NCBI GenBank assembly: GCA_019239895.1
Contig: JAFAZH010000050.1
Span: 1 to 64,000, forward strand
Length of the DNA: 64,000 nucleotides
Direction of reading: 5' to 3'
Source of the DNA: Abditibacteriaceae bacterium
GTDB lineage: Bacteria > Armatimonadota > Abditibacteriia > Abditibacteriales > Abditibacteriaceae
The position numbers and the translations under genes were made by a program. Shown here in pieces: positions 1 to 8,975 of this stretch (within the stretch, counting starts at the first letter, position 1; each line of letters begins with the position of its first letter). Under the pieces are notes generated by a model. The model saw nothing but the letters and a program-made list of their open reading frames with translations, was not told the DNA's origin and did no database searches.

Positions 1-111
1 TTGCTCATCTCCTTAATCGCCTTAGTGGTCATCGCCGTGTTGACCATCATGGGTTCCAAGCTCAAGGGTGGCTTTAGCACTGCCGCTAACTCCATCACCA
101 CCACCACCTAA
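1..111 (+). CDS. Flp-type (class IVb) pilin, 5'-truncated by the window edge
   Basis: Only the last 36 codons are present. They encode a hydrophobic helix starting LLISLIALVVIAVLTIMG and ending in a Ser/Thr-rich tail (SITTTT). The helix and tail closely match the complete pilin gene at 454-618, so this is the 3' end of a paralogous Flp/Fap pilin (component of Tad-type type IVb pili, inserted in the inner membrane and processed by a prepilin peptidase). The conserved glycine and the +5 glutamate of the cleavage region lie upstream of the window. It is followed by a strong hairpin (132-164), so each pilin appears to be its own transcription unit or a highly expressed first gene. Confidence 0.8.
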   Translation: MLISLIALVVIAVLTIMGSKLKGGFSTAANSITTTT

Positions 112-131
112 GCCATCTGGTGGCCACAAGC

Positions 132-164
132 ACAATGCCCACAGGCCTTGCCTGTGGGCATTGT
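132..164 (+). terminator. Perfect hairpin after first pilin
   Basis: A perfect 15-bp stem (132-146 pairing with 150-164) closes a 3-nt loop, 21 bp after the pilin stop codon. There is no long T tract, so it may act as a terminator or as a 3'-end-stabilising hairpin. Confidence 0.65.
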
Positions 165-453
165 AACTTAACTGTGTAACTCAACTGTCGCAAGAATATT
201 TCCTAAATCCCTGGCAACAAACTTTCTTTAGTAGCAATATTTAGCAATTTTCAACCCAGCAGCAGGGAGATGGCAGCATTATTGCAACTTATTTAACAAC
301 ATCAATTTCCGCAATAGCCCTAGGGTTATACAGGAAGCCACAAAGTTATTGTGAAAATTCGGAAACGTATGGTAAGATGACTTTAACATCTATCATTGCG
401 TCAAATTAATTTTAAGTTCACAGCGAACGGAAAACCAAGGAGGTGAAGAAGAC

Positions 454-618
454 ATGATAAAGCGTTTTGTAATGGAAGAGGAGGGGCAGACTCTGGTTGA
501 ATACGGGTTGCTCATCTCCTTAATCGCGCTGGTTTTGATTACGGTGCTGACCTTTATGGGGTCGAAGGTTAAAGCTGGTTTTAGTGCTGCTGCTAACCAG
601 ATTAACACCACCACATAA
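454..618 (+). CDS. Flp-type (class IVb) pilin, complete, 54 aa
   Basis: Small pilin of the Flp/Fap family, the structural subunit of Tad pili. Residues 1-10 form a short leader, then G11 and the sequence QTLVEYGLLISLIALV. This is the class IVb prepilin site: cleavage after glycine, glutamate at +5 followed by tyrosine, then the hydrophobic helix. The end is AANQINTTT, nearly the same as the truncated upstream paralogue at 1-111. The ATG is chosen because a near-consensus Shine-Dalgarno (AGGAGGTG, about 438-445) sits 8 bp upstream. No tad/cpa assembly genes are seen in the window, so the secretion machinery must be elsewhere. A 16-bp hairpin follows immediately. Confidence 0.9.
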   Translation: MIKRFVMEEEGQTLVEYGLLISLIALVLITVLTFMGSKVKAGFSAAANQINTTT

Positions 619-635
619 AGATAAAGACAAGTTTT

Positions 636-673
636 CAACTACGCCCGAAGGCTATGACCTTCGGGCGTAGTTG
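636..673 (+). terminator. Terminator-like hairpin after second pilin
   Basis: A perfect 16-bp stem (636-651 with 658-673) and a 6-nt loop begin 18 bp after the pilin stop codon. The following sequence is only moderately T-rich (TTGGTTTATA). Confidence 0.7.
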
Positions 674-680
674 GTTTATA

Positions 681-714
681 GGCCAATTTTGTCCTTTTAA
701 CGGCAAAATTGGCC
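681..714. repeat. Short inverted repeat
   Basis: An 11-bp perfect inverted repeat (681-691 with 704-714, arm GGCCAATTTTG) with a 12-nt loop, directly after the pilin terminator. It could be a second terminator stage or an operator for the next gene; nothing in the sequence decides between these. Confidence 0.4.
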
Positions 715-840
715 TGCTTGCCTCGCTACACCCCCTGACTTGATTCGCTGACGACCAAATTACGTTCCTCAAGCTACTACTCTAACCACTGCACACTCGC
801 TACAATTAGAACAGTATTTAGGCCATTGCATTCACTGCCT

Positions 841-3249
841 ATGCATTCACCTTCTACCACTGGCACAGGTATTCATGAATATGTTAGAACAGATGAGCCG
901 CTACCATTAGCCGATCAAACTGTGGTGCTGGCTCGCCAACGCTTGCGCGCTGCGTTGGCGGTTAGTGCCGCAGCTTTCTTGCTTTATCTTTTTTGTATGT
1001 CACCTACAGTGACATATTCCGGCGATTGTGGCGAATTAATCGCCGCTTCCTATCGCCTTGGCATTGCTCATCCCAGTGGCTATCCACTCTACTGCATGTT
1101 AGGTCGCCTCTTCGCTTCCTTAGTTCCCTTTGGGGAAGTTGGCTGGCGTTACAATCTGCTATCGGCGGTCTTGGGTTCGGTCATGGTGGGCTTCATGACC
1201 GCTACGGTGCATCGCCTGACAGTTCCCCCTACCCCATCAGCCACATCTACACAGTCGCAGCATGCACCAGCATTGTTATACGATCAATGGCCTGCCATCG
1301 GAGCCGGATTATTGTTAGCCGGATTTTACTTTGTGGGGTCGCAAGGCTTTATCGCGGAAGTCTCTATGCTTGAAGGCATGACGGAATGCGTCCTACTCTA
1401 TTGTGCGGTGGCCTGGCATCAAGAAGCCGACTGGCGCTGGGCCTATACGGGAGCCTTGGTCATGGGCTTTGCGATTCTGGCTCATCTAACTTCGGTGTTT
1501 GCGATGCCGGGCCTCTTAATCTATGCGGTTTACCAGCACCGCCAACGATTTATCCAAGAAGCTGCTAATACTGCTACGAGTCAGGACTTATCTGCTCAAT
1601 ACTGTAAGTCCTTAATCATGCGACGTGGCGTCATTTTTGTAGTCTTGCCGCTCCTGGTCTATGCCTTAACCATTTACTTACCCTTGCGCTCGCGCCTTTA
1701 TCCTGAACCCTCGCCGCCACGCGCCTGGGCACCACTCGACTGGACGCATCCAGTAGATTTTCGCCGTTGGCGCACTCATGTCAGTGCTCAACAATACCGT
1801 ATTCATCTACTGAAACCGACTAAGGTATCCCTGGCTGGCCATCAATTGCAGATACCGTGGTTCGTCAAGCCTCTCTCTACAGTGCCCGCTGATTTAGGCT
1901 CATTGTTGTATTTCATCGCCAGCAGTTACCTCTGGTTCACTCCGCTGATTCTGGTTGGCGCATGGCTTAGTTTGAAAAGAGGGGATAAAGCGACTCAGCA
2001 GCGCACCGGGGGAAAGTGGTTGGGCGCAGCTCTACTGGTTATTTGTCTGCTTAATGTCAGCGTAGAGATCAACTACGATGTGGGTGACCAATCGAACTTC
2101 TTTTTCCCGGCGTATATGGCGATGTCCATCTGGATGGGATTAGGTATTGCTGCCATGTTGCAGGCACTCTTAGTCTGGGGCGAACGCCTGAATCAACGCA
2201 CTGGTAATCCATTATGGCAGTGGCGTTTAGCGACACTGGGTTGGCTATTAGTCTTGGGCACAGTGGCGGTAGAGTGGAGCATCTTTACGGGAGCGAGTTC
2301 ATTTCGGGGCGTAACATCTGCACGTGATGCCGCTCTGGAACGAGCCGAGGCTGCCGAACGATTGGCTCGGCCCGGTAAACCCGCCCCAATTCTGCTCTTG
2401 ATGGAAGACGATTCTCTCTGGGGCTTCTGGTATGTCCACTATGTCCTCGACCGTGCGCCGCATGTGCGCACCCCGTGGGGGCCACTGCGCAATCAAATCG
2501 CCGAAAATCAGCACCTCGTAGATTTCGTTACTGATCTCCAGAAATCCGGGCCAGTGGCGATCAATCAATTTGATTGGACAGTAGACCAACGCTTTCCTTA
2601 TACGCCATTGACACCCAGCGGCAATCTCTGGTTAGCCAGCCGCCGCGCCCTGCCTCTGCCCGCGACACCGGTTACTTCGGATTCCGGCCCCGCAACCGCA
2701 TTAGGTGACATTTTCAGCGCCCAGTTCCGCCGCACCCCCTTAACGCAGGTTAAAGGCATTCACGATTCGGATGAAGCCTTACAAGGCTTAAGTCAACAGG
2801 AGATTAAATCTCTTCCAAAAAGCGGCTTAGCCATTCTGAAACGCGATGATATGGCAATCCTTGATTTAGATTTTAAGGTGTCTCCGGCTATGGTTAAGCG
2901 GCTAGCCCACGCTCCACAAGACCGCGTCAATAAAACGGCACTGATCGGCTGGATTGAAGTTCTGATGGCACGCCAGGGTTATTTGAAAGGGACACCCACG
3001 CCTGGCCCGCACGAAATGAGCATCAAATCGAGTATGACACCACCCCTCATGGTTTATACCCAACAGCGCCGCTTAGTGGCATCCCTCAACATTCAGCAGG
3101 GCATGAGGCTGCACGCTGTGATACCAATGCAAATTGCAGGCGATACCGTGAGTGACCTTTATCAGGTTTGGACACGCCTGATTACCAACCCCAACGACAA
3201 GACAACACCCTGGCAACGCACGGATGCCGCACGCCTGGTGATTACATAA
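841..3249 (+). CDS. DUF2723 (TMEM260-like) polytopic membrane protein
   Basis: An 802-aa integral membrane protein. After a first membrane segment (about residues 40-55) comes the DUF2723 signature SGDCGELIAASYRLG followed by IAHPSGYPLY. Multiple further hydrophobic segments run to about residue 480, then a soluble C-terminal part. DUF2723 proteins are GT-C-fold membrane proteins; the eukaryotic member TMEM260 is a protein O-mannosyltransferase, so protein or lipid glycosylation is the likely role here (inference). An in-frame TTG exists at 826, but the ATG at 841 is preferred; neither has a clear ribosome binding site. The next gene is co-directional 83 bp downstream and also looks like a membrane glycosyltransferase. 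Confidence 0.8.
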   Translation: MHSPSTTGTGIHEYVRTDEPLPLADQTVVLARQRLRAALAVSAAAFLLYLFCMSPTVTYSGDCGELIAASYRLGIAHPSGYPLYCMLGRLFASLVPFGEVGWRYNLLSAVLGSVMVGFMTATVHRLTVPPTPSATSTQSQHAPALLYDQWPAIGAGLLLAGFYFVGSQGFIAEVSMLEGMTECVLLYCAVAWHQEADWRWAYTGALVMGFAILAHLTSVFAMPGLLIYAVYQHRQRFIQEAANTATSQDLSAQYCKSLIMRRGVIFVVLPLLVYALTIYLPLRSRLYPEPSPPRAWAPLDWTHPVDFRRWRTHVSAQQYRIHLLKPTKVSLAGHQLQIPWFVKPLSTVPADLGSLLYFIASSYLWFTPLILVGAWLSLKRGDKATQQRTGGKWLGAALLVICLLNVSVEINYDVGDQSNFFFPAYMAMSIWMGLGIAAMLQALLVWGERLNQRTGNPLWQWRLATLGWLLVLGTVAVEWSIFTGASSFRGVTSARDAALERAEAAERLARPGKPAPILLLMEDDSLWGFWYVHYVLDRAPHVRTPWGPLRNQIAENQHLVDFVTDLQKSGPVAINQFDWTVDQRFPYTPLTPSGNLWLASRRALPLPATPVTSDSGPATALGDIFSAQFRRTPLTQVKGIHDSDEALQGLSQQEIKSLPKSGLAILKRDDMAILDLDFKVSPAMVKRLAHAPQDRVNKTALIGWIEVLMARQGYLKGTPTPGPHEMSIKSSMTPPLMVYTQQRRLVASLNIQQGMRLHAVIPMQIAGDTVSDLYQVWTRLITNPNDKTTPWQRTDAARLVIT

Positions 3250-3332
3250 TCGGCCATCTCTTTGTTTATGGCAGAGATAAAACACTATCCGTCGCAGTTG
3301 TCCCTTTATGTCAGAGGTCATAATGAGCGCCC

Positions 3333-5024
3333 ATGACTAAGTTCTTACCAGCGCGTCCGTATATTATATTCGCTGCGACGCTGGCGCTCCTCACCTGGGG
3401 ACAAATTCTCTATTGCACCCTGCAAACACCCAAGGGTTGGCAGTTCTCCGGTTTCACCTGTGACATCGTAGACCAGAATACCTATCTGGCGTTTATGGCC
3501 CAGGCGCGTGACGGCCATTTCTTCCTTCAAAATCTTTATACTGGTGAAATCGAAAAAACCTCTTATTGCAACCTGTTCTGGTGGACTTTAGGGGTGGCTG
3601 CACGCTGGACGCACCTCTCTTTAGGCACTGTTTTCCAGGGCAGCCGTGTCCTCTTGAGTTTCGCTTTTTTGCTACTCTTAGCGCGTTTCATTGGCTACTT
3701 CATAGAAAGTGAGGCGCAGCGGTGGTGCGCTCTTCTGCTCATTACGCTGGGCACCGGGTTTGGCTGGCTTTTTGTCATTGCATCGCAGTGGACGGGGCGT
3801 TTCGTGCTCACTGCTGATCTCGTGTTGCCCGAAGCCTTTGCCATCATGTCTATGCTGTGGAAGACACACTTAGTCTTCTCGCTTATCTTGCAAGTGAGTA
3901 TTTTGTGGCTCTTCCTGGCCGCCTGTGAAAGCAGAAATTTAAGATGGGCCATCGGTGCGGCACTTCTCGCTTTGTTGTTGGGATTTACCCATGCTTTTCA
4001 TCTCATCACGATTTACTGCATCGCCTTGGTTTTTGGAGTCGCCTGTGCGCTCAGGGAGCCAAATACCATAAAACGATGGCAGCCGCTGCAATACGCTGTT
4101 TTATTAATCATTTTTTCAGCTCCATCACTGCTTTATTTTTCGCGTCTGGTGCATAGCAGCCCGATTATGGCGGCCTGGCAGCAGCAGAATATCTGCCTCT
4201 CACCGCCGGTATGGTCTTATTTAGTTGGTTTCGGGCCAGTTGTCGGGGTGTTATTTTGCTGTCCGCGTCAATTTGTGCAACGCTTCTTAATCAAACCCTT
4301 GCAAGAGCCTGCCACCTCGCCACGCAATCTCTTTCTCTTTATCTGGTTGGTATGCAATAGCCTGTTGCTCTATTCCGCTCCCATTTTTAACTTCGAGCGA
4401 CGTTTAGTGCAGAGCTTACAAATTCCGCTCACGCTTATCGCAGCGCAGCTCTTCTTTGATGTGCTGTACCCCCGTTTGATAACGTGGCCCGCGCTGGCTC
4501 AAACTTTTCAAAGTGGCAACCAAAGCAGGCTTTCACCCCAAAACACGATTGTGCTGGGTTGGGTGCTGCTGAGTCTGCCGACGACGCTTTATCACTTCAC
4601 CGCCACCAGTTTTATTGCTTTACCACCGCACTCCCCTTATTACCTCTCACCTTCGGAACTGGGGGCAGCGGATTATTTGCGCCAACACGCTAAGGAGGAC
4701 GCCGTTATTTTAGCTCCCGAAGAACAGGGTTCCTGGCTGCCAATTTTAACCGAGCGGCATGTGTTTATAGGGCATCCGGTGCAAACGGTAGATTACGCCC
4801 GAAAGTCAGAATTAGCGGCTCGCTTCTTCTCTGTCAAAATGAGCAATGCAGAAAGAATTCAACTCTTGCACCGTTATCCAGCGAATTTCATCTATTGGCC
4901 GCATCAAAAGGATGTGTCGCTGCCAAATAGTGCTTTGTGGACGAAAGTCTTTGGCTCACCTTTGGTTGAAGTTTATGAGGTTAAAACGAGCCTCAAAGTA
5001 GCCACAGGGAACCCCAAACGCTAA
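3333..5024 (+). CDS. Polytopic membrane protein, putative GT-C type glycosyltransferase
   Basis: A 563-aa protein with about ten hydrophobic segments starting at residue 10 and a soluble C-terminal domain from about residue 435. An early luminal loop contains IVDQNTYLAFMAQARDG and precedes a run of membrane helices, an arrangement resembling GT-C glycosyltransferases, where an acidic residue in the first loop is catalytic. I do not recognise a specific family. Its position right behind the DUF2723 gene on the same strand suggests both act in one surface-glycosylation pathway. The C-terminal part (AADYLRQHAKEDAVILAPEEQGSW when read across residues 445-470) has the look of the periplasmic tail common in such membrane glycosyltransferases. 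Confidence 0.55.
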   Translation: MTKFLPARPYIIFAATLALLTWGQILYCTLQTPKGWQFSGFTCDIVDQNTYLAFMAQARDGHFFLQNLYTGEIEKTSYCNLFWWTLGVAARWTHLSLGTVFQGSRVLLSFAFLLLLARFIGYFIESEAQRWCALLLITLGTGFGWLFVIASQWTGRFVLTADLVLPEAFAIMSMLWKTHLVFSLILQVSILWLFLAACESRNLRWAIGAALLALLLGFTHAFHLITIYCIALVFGVACALREPNTIKRWQPLQYAVLLIIFSAPSLLYFSRLVHSSPIMAAWQQQNICLSPPVWSYLVGFGPVVGVLFCCPRQFVQRFLIKPLQEPATSPRNLFLFIWLVCNSLLLYSAPIFNFERRLVQSLQIPLTLIAAQLFFDVLYPRLITWPALAQTFQSGNQSRLSPQNTIVLGWVLLSLPTTLYHFTATSFIALPPHSPYYLSPSELGAADYLRQHAKEDAVILAPEEQGSWLPILTERHVFIGHPVQTVDYARKSELAARFFSVKMSNAERIQLLHRYPANFIYWPHQKDVSLPNSALWTKVFGSPLVEVYEVKTSLKVATGNPKR

Positions 5025-5105
5025 AATGATTCTTGACTGGAAGTGTTATGAAACAGCAAGTCTTTAAAAGCCTACAAACTTTATAGAGAAAGAAGGTCGG
5101 TACCT

Positions 5106-6248
5106 ATGATGACAAATGAACAGGTGATGCGCTATGGGCGGCACCTGATTATGCCCGAAGTTGGCGTTGTGGGTCAGGAAAAATTGAACGCCGCTAAAAT
5201 CTTGATGGTTGGAGCGGGTGGCCTTGGCTCACCTTCCGCCCTTTATTTGGCGGCCAGCGGCATTGGGGAAATGACCATCATTGACCCGGATGTCGTGGAT
5301 TTATCGAATTTGCAGCGTCAAATACTCCACGATACTTCCAGCGTCGGGGTGCCCAAGGTCGAGTCGGCCAAGAAGCGGATTCATGAAGTGAACCCCAACG
5401 TCAAGGTCAATGCCATTCAAGATCAACTCTCGAATGAGAATGTGCGCCAATTAGTGCGCGAGCATGACCTGGTAGTGGATGGGACGGATAACTTCCAAAC
5501 CCGCTACATGGTCAACGACGCCTGTATCTTCGAGAAAAAGCTAAACGTTTATGGCTCTATCTTCCGCTTCGACGGGCAGAGCACGGTTTTCTGCGACCCT
5601 AATGGCCCGTGCTACCGGTGCCTTTATCCAGAGCCACCGCCACCGGGCATGGTGCCAAGTTGCGCCGAGGGCGGCGTCTTGGGCATTCTGCCAGGTGTGG
5701 TTGGCGTGATTCAGGCCACGGAAGCCATTAAGCTCATTTTGGGCAAGGGCGATCCACTGATTGGACGTTTAATGCTCTATGATGCCTTAGCGATGAAATT
5801 CCGTGAGTTAAAGATTCGCAAAGACCCGGAATGCCCGGTTTGCTCAGCGCATCCGACCATTACGGAATTACAGAACTATGAGTATTTTTGCGGCATTGCC
5901 CCCGAAGCCAATGGCGAGTCGGGACAGGCACAAGAACAGATTACAGCGCGTCAGCTCAAGGAAATGATGGAGGCGGGTCGTCGCCTCACTCTACTCGACG
6001 TGCGGGAGCCTCAAGAGTGGGATATTACGCATTTACCCGATGCCAAGCTGATTCCGCTCAATGATCTGCCTGACCGCATGAACGAATTGGATACTGCCGA
6101 TGACATTGTAGCCTACTGCCATCATGGAATGCGCTCGGCCAAGGCCATTGGTTTCTTGCAGAAGATGGGCTATAAAAAGCTGAAGAATCTGGCAGGTGGC
6201 ATTGACGCGTGGGCTGTCAACGTTGATCCAGAAATGCCACGTTACTAA
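5106..6248 (+). CDS. moeB: MoeB/ThiF-type adenylyltransferase fused to rhodanese domain
   Basis: A 380-aa E1-like enzyme that adenylates the C-terminal glycine of a ubiquitin-like sulfur carrier (MoaD or ThiS type). Residues 1-250 are the ThiF/MoeB domain: nucleotide loop GAGGLGSP (36-43), NLQRQ (68-72), DGTDNF (125-130), zinc cysteines C169/C172 and C243/C246, and conserved C186. Residues about 275-380 form a rhodanese domain with active-site loop CHHGMRS (C338), which would carry the persulfide sulfur. This is the MoeZ/MOCS3 layout, longer than E. coli MoeB (249 aa). No MoaD or ThiS gene lies nearby, so molybdopterin, thiamine or cysteine synthesis cannot be separated. A weak ribosome binding site (AGAAGG) precedes the ATG. 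Confidence 0.93.
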   Translation: MMTNEQVMRYGRHLIMPEVGVVGQEKLNAAKILMVGAGGLGSPSALYLAASGIGEMTIIDPDVVDLSNLQRQILHDTSSVGVPKVESAKKRIHEVNPNVKVNAIQDQLSNENVRQLVREHDLVVDGTDNFQTRYMVNDACIFEKKLNVYGSIFRFDGQSTVFCDPNGPCYRCLYPEPPPPGMVPSCAEGGVLGILPGVVGVIQATEAIKLILGKGDPLIGRLMLYDALAMKFRELKIRKDPECPVCSAHPTITELQNYEYFCGIAPEANGESGQAQEQITARQLKEMMEAGRRLTLLDVREPQEWDITHLPDAKLIPLNDLPDRMNELDTADDIVAYCHHGMRSAKAIGFLQKMGYKKLKNLAGGIDAWAVNVDPEMPRY

Positions 6249-6263
6249 GAATCACTAGTTTTG

Positions 6264-6333
6264 AATAAATTCTGAATGGTGGATTGTTGGCAGGTGCACA
6301 AGCATAGCTTTAATCCATCGTTCAGAATTTATT
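6264..6333. repeat. Imperfect 22-bp inverted repeat in the moeB-skp gap
   Basis: Arms 6264-6285 and 6312-6333 pair with two mismatches around a 26-nt loop, 15 bp after the moeB stop codon. It probably ends the moeB transcript. The rest of the 301-bp gap (6334-6549) is AT-rich and likely holds the promoter for the Skp-like gene; I see no other element there. Confidence 0.55.
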
Positions 6334-6549
6334 TTGCGAGTAGGCCATATTCCTCAGTTACCGCTTTATTAATTCCCCAAGTCATTCCTAAAATACGGGC
6401 TTTCAGCGTTCAGTAACCACTCTAACTTAAATTAAAATGTTCGAGGTGACACAGATTACCCTGATTTGTGTCGAAGTGATAGAATGCAAGTGGTAAAATT
6501 AAAAAGGCTTATATCTTAAATTAAGTTGCAGGTTCCAAGGAGAGACAAG

Positions 6550-7191
6550 ATGCATTTGCAGAAGTACCAGCAGAATGGTTTAAAAGTAAAGCTTATCAGT
6601 GCGTTGGCACTGTGCTGGATAGGTTGGGTCGGCCATGCGGCGCAGGCGCAGGCCATCGGAGTTGTAGACGAAGAAAAGTTAGGGCAGAACTACACTAAGT
6701 ATAAGACTGCGGTTTCGGATATTGAAAAGCGTGCCCAGGGCTTGGATGGGCAGTTAAGCGCCCGTTTGTTGCTCAACACCGATGAGAGCAAGCAATTTGA
6801 TACTCTCATTGCCAAGCCTACGCGCACCGCTGCCGAAGAAGCCGATCTCAAGAAGTTGGTGGATGCGGGCACCGCCCGCCAGACGGAATATAACGGCTTA
6901 TTGGGCACTGTCACCAAAAGTGACAAGGATAAAGCCCGCATGAAGGAACTGGAGACGCAGGCCGAAAGTAATAAGGCCAGCTTGCAGCACTTACAGGACG
7001 ACCTCTATGCTAAAATGAAGCAGGAGCAGGAAAGCACCGATAAGCAGTACACAGACCGGGCCAACACGGTTATCAAACAAGTGGCCGAAGATAAGAAATT
7101 AGCTTTAGTCGTGCGCAAAGTGGCTGTCGTGTGGAGCGCAGACTCGACCGACATCACCGATGAAGTGCTGAAGCGTCTCAATAACGGGTAA
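6550..7191 (+). CDS. OmpH/Skp-like periplasmic chaperone
   Basis: A 213-aa exported protein. Residues 1-35 are a signal peptide ending in HAAQAQA, followed by AIGVVDEEKL, the beta strand that opens OmpH/Skp proteins. The centre (about 50-175) is charged, heptad-like and coiled-coil forming, as in the Skp tentacles, and the C-terminal strand KLALVVRKVAVVW closes the body. Skp holds unfolded outer-membrane proteins in the periplasm. The ATG at 6550 is preferred over the in-frame TTG at 6526 because AAGGAGAG lies 5 bp upstream of it. The skp-X-lpxD order with the next two genes matches the outer-membrane biogenesis cluster of many diderms. Confidence 0.8.
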   Translation: MHLQKYQQNGLKVKLISALALCWIGWVGHAAQAQAIGVVDEEKLGQNYTKYKTAVSDIEKRAQGLDGQLSARLLLNTDESKQFDTLIAKPTRTAAEEADLKKLVDAGTARQTEYNGLLGTVTKSDKDKARMKELETQAESNKASLQHLQDDLYAKMKQEQESTDKQYTDRANTVIKQVAEDKKLALVVRKVAVVWSADSTDITDEVLKRLNNG

Positions 7192-7373
7192 ATTAGTCAG
7201 TGTTAGTGAATCTCCTGGCACGAAAACAGAGGGAACACTAAGCCTGCACCAAAATCGAACTGATTCAACAGTTCACCCACACAACTTTGTGTAAAACGAG
7301 CCCCCGGACAGGTTGCTCATTCGACACCGCCCCGGATAACCTACATGCTCAAAATGCAGGTTCGACCGGGACG

Positions 7374-8795
7374 GTGTCGCCACTCTTAGAGCCTCGCACT
7401 TTTACAGTTGTTCTGAGGCTTACCCTCTCCCTTATAATATCCTTAGTAGTATTACCTGGTTGTAATCAAACCCTCGATCCGCGTTTCAATTCCGCCCCCA
7501 TACCCTCATCCCAATGGGTATCCGAGCGGCCAGGACAGCATTTAAAGACTGCTTCAACCGCCAGCAGCAAAAGTTTTGTGCCCGTCTTCCAGAAGTGGTG
7601 GCAAGCTGTTACCACGCCGGGGGCTACTACCTCGCGTGGGGCGGGAGCAACCTCATCCCGCCCATTGGTGTCCATCAACGTTGCCGCGATTGCAACACAT
7701 CATCCCGCCTGGCGTTTAGCGGATGCCCTGGAACATAATAATGCCACCGCTGTAAGGGCCATGCCGTTGTCCGCCCCTGCCCATCTCAGCCTGACAACTC
7801 CCCTGCCCGCTCCGGTTCCATTTGGCCCGCTGCAAGTGGCTGAACCAGGCGGCTCAGTCGGTTTTTACCGCCCGGAGCGCAAGGTGACGGTGGGGGGACT
7901 GGGCGCACTACAGGCTGAAACGCGCATTCGGGAAGAACGGGCACTCAATGATTTCATCGTCGCGGCGGCTGAACGTCAGCAGCAAGCGCATACCGCATGG
8001 GCTAAGAACTTGCGCGCCACTTTGGAAGAACAATTGGATGCTGCCCAACGCCTGAGCCTATCCGAGTTAACACCCGACTTACCTTCCGATCCAATACAGT
8101 TAGAAATGACGAATCTGCGCTTGGCGTTGCTGCGTAACCTCTACACCACAGCCAAAGAACAGGAACAAGCTCGCCAGAAACTACGTGATTTAGAAGCGCA
8201 ATGGGAAGTTAAGCTGCGCGACCAGGAAAGCCAACGCCTGGCCGAATTAACGCGGCTGCGCGAGGAGCGACCTAAGCAACTTCGCAAAGAGGGCGAAGCG
8301 CGGATTAATGCCACGATTGCAGAAGCAGCACAACGCAATATAACCATCCGCGAAAATGTTGTACGCGAACATGGCGCTTTATTAGCGGAAGATTTCGATA
8401 AAGACAACGCGCAGTTGGGTATTGTCTTACCCGCCGCTTCTCTACCGCCACAACAGCTTCCTAGCGATGTCAACCCTGCTGCCGCTTTGACTTTAGTCGA
8501 GGCACCACAGCGACAATCAAATTTATCTAAAACTTTACCGGGGAAGCCAACGTCTGTACAGTATCATAGCCTTCAGGCCATGACTAACCCGCAGAAGCCG
8601 CAGGCGACAGGAGGACAAGGGCAGCGAGCCGTGCAGATTAAGGCTTTACGCGCCTTAGCCTGGAAAGATGCTCGACGTTGGGCACATATTGCCGTGCGCC
8701 GTGCGGGTTGGGACTGGAATGAGGCTACGCAAAACGTGCGTGGCGCGGTGCCTGACCGGACACAAGAGGTCTTGCGCATTTTAAATTTGTCTTAG
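7374..8795 (+). CDS. Coiled-coil lipoprotein of unknown function
   Basis: Not recognised as a family. The N-terminus has a hydrophobic stretch ending in a lipobox, LVVLPGC, so it should be a lipid-anchored envelope protein of about 470 aa. An in-frame TTG at 7287 would add 29 residues before the signal peptide; the GTG at 7374 gives a normal-length signal but has only a weak ribosome binding site, so the start is uncertain. A Ser/Ala/Pro-rich segment precedes a long charged coiled coil (roughly residues 185-310, rich in E, R, Q, L). The tail is basic with RRWAHIAVRRAGW. It sits between the Skp-like gene and lpxD, suggesting a job in outer-membrane assembly or envelope structure (inference). 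Confidence 0.65.
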   Translation: MSPLLEPRTFTVVLRLTLSLIISLVVLPGCNQTLDPRFNSAPIPSSQWVSERPGQHLKTASTASSKSFVPVFQKWWQAVTTPGATTSRGAGATSSRPLVSINVAAIATHHPAWRLADALEHNNATAVRAMPLSAPAHLSLTTPLPAPVPFGPLQVAEPGGSVGFYRPERKVTVGGLGALQAETRIREERALNDFIVAAAERQQQAHTAWAKNLRATLEEQLDAAQRLSLSELTPDLPSDPIQLEMTNLRLALLRNLYTTAKEQEQARQKLRDLEAQWEVKLRDQESQRLAELTRLREERPKQLRKEGEARINATIAEAAQRNITIRENVVREHGALLAEDFDKDNAQLGIVLPAASLPPQQLPSDVNPAAALTLVEAPQRQSNLSKTLPGKPTSVQYHSLQAMTNPQKPQATGGQGQRAVQIKALRALAWKDARRWAHIAVRRAGWDWNEATQNVRGAVPDRTQEVLRILNLS

Positions 8796-8975
8796 GGTAT
8801 GCTACCATATAGGCAGTATTAGATTCATGGTAGTATTAGGTTCAAAGTGCTGAGGGAGCGAAAATCTCGTTCCGTTTCAATATTATGACTTTCAGGTTAA
8901 GACTTGCTGTAACTTTTGGCCATACATCGCCGCACTCCTTTGCAGCACATCTTTGTAGCAGGAGCTGAATCAACA

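Noticed and set aside
8141..8473. Antisense frame within the coiled-coil lipoprotein gene
   Set aside because: Ser/Arg-rich translation is typical of an antisense shadow.
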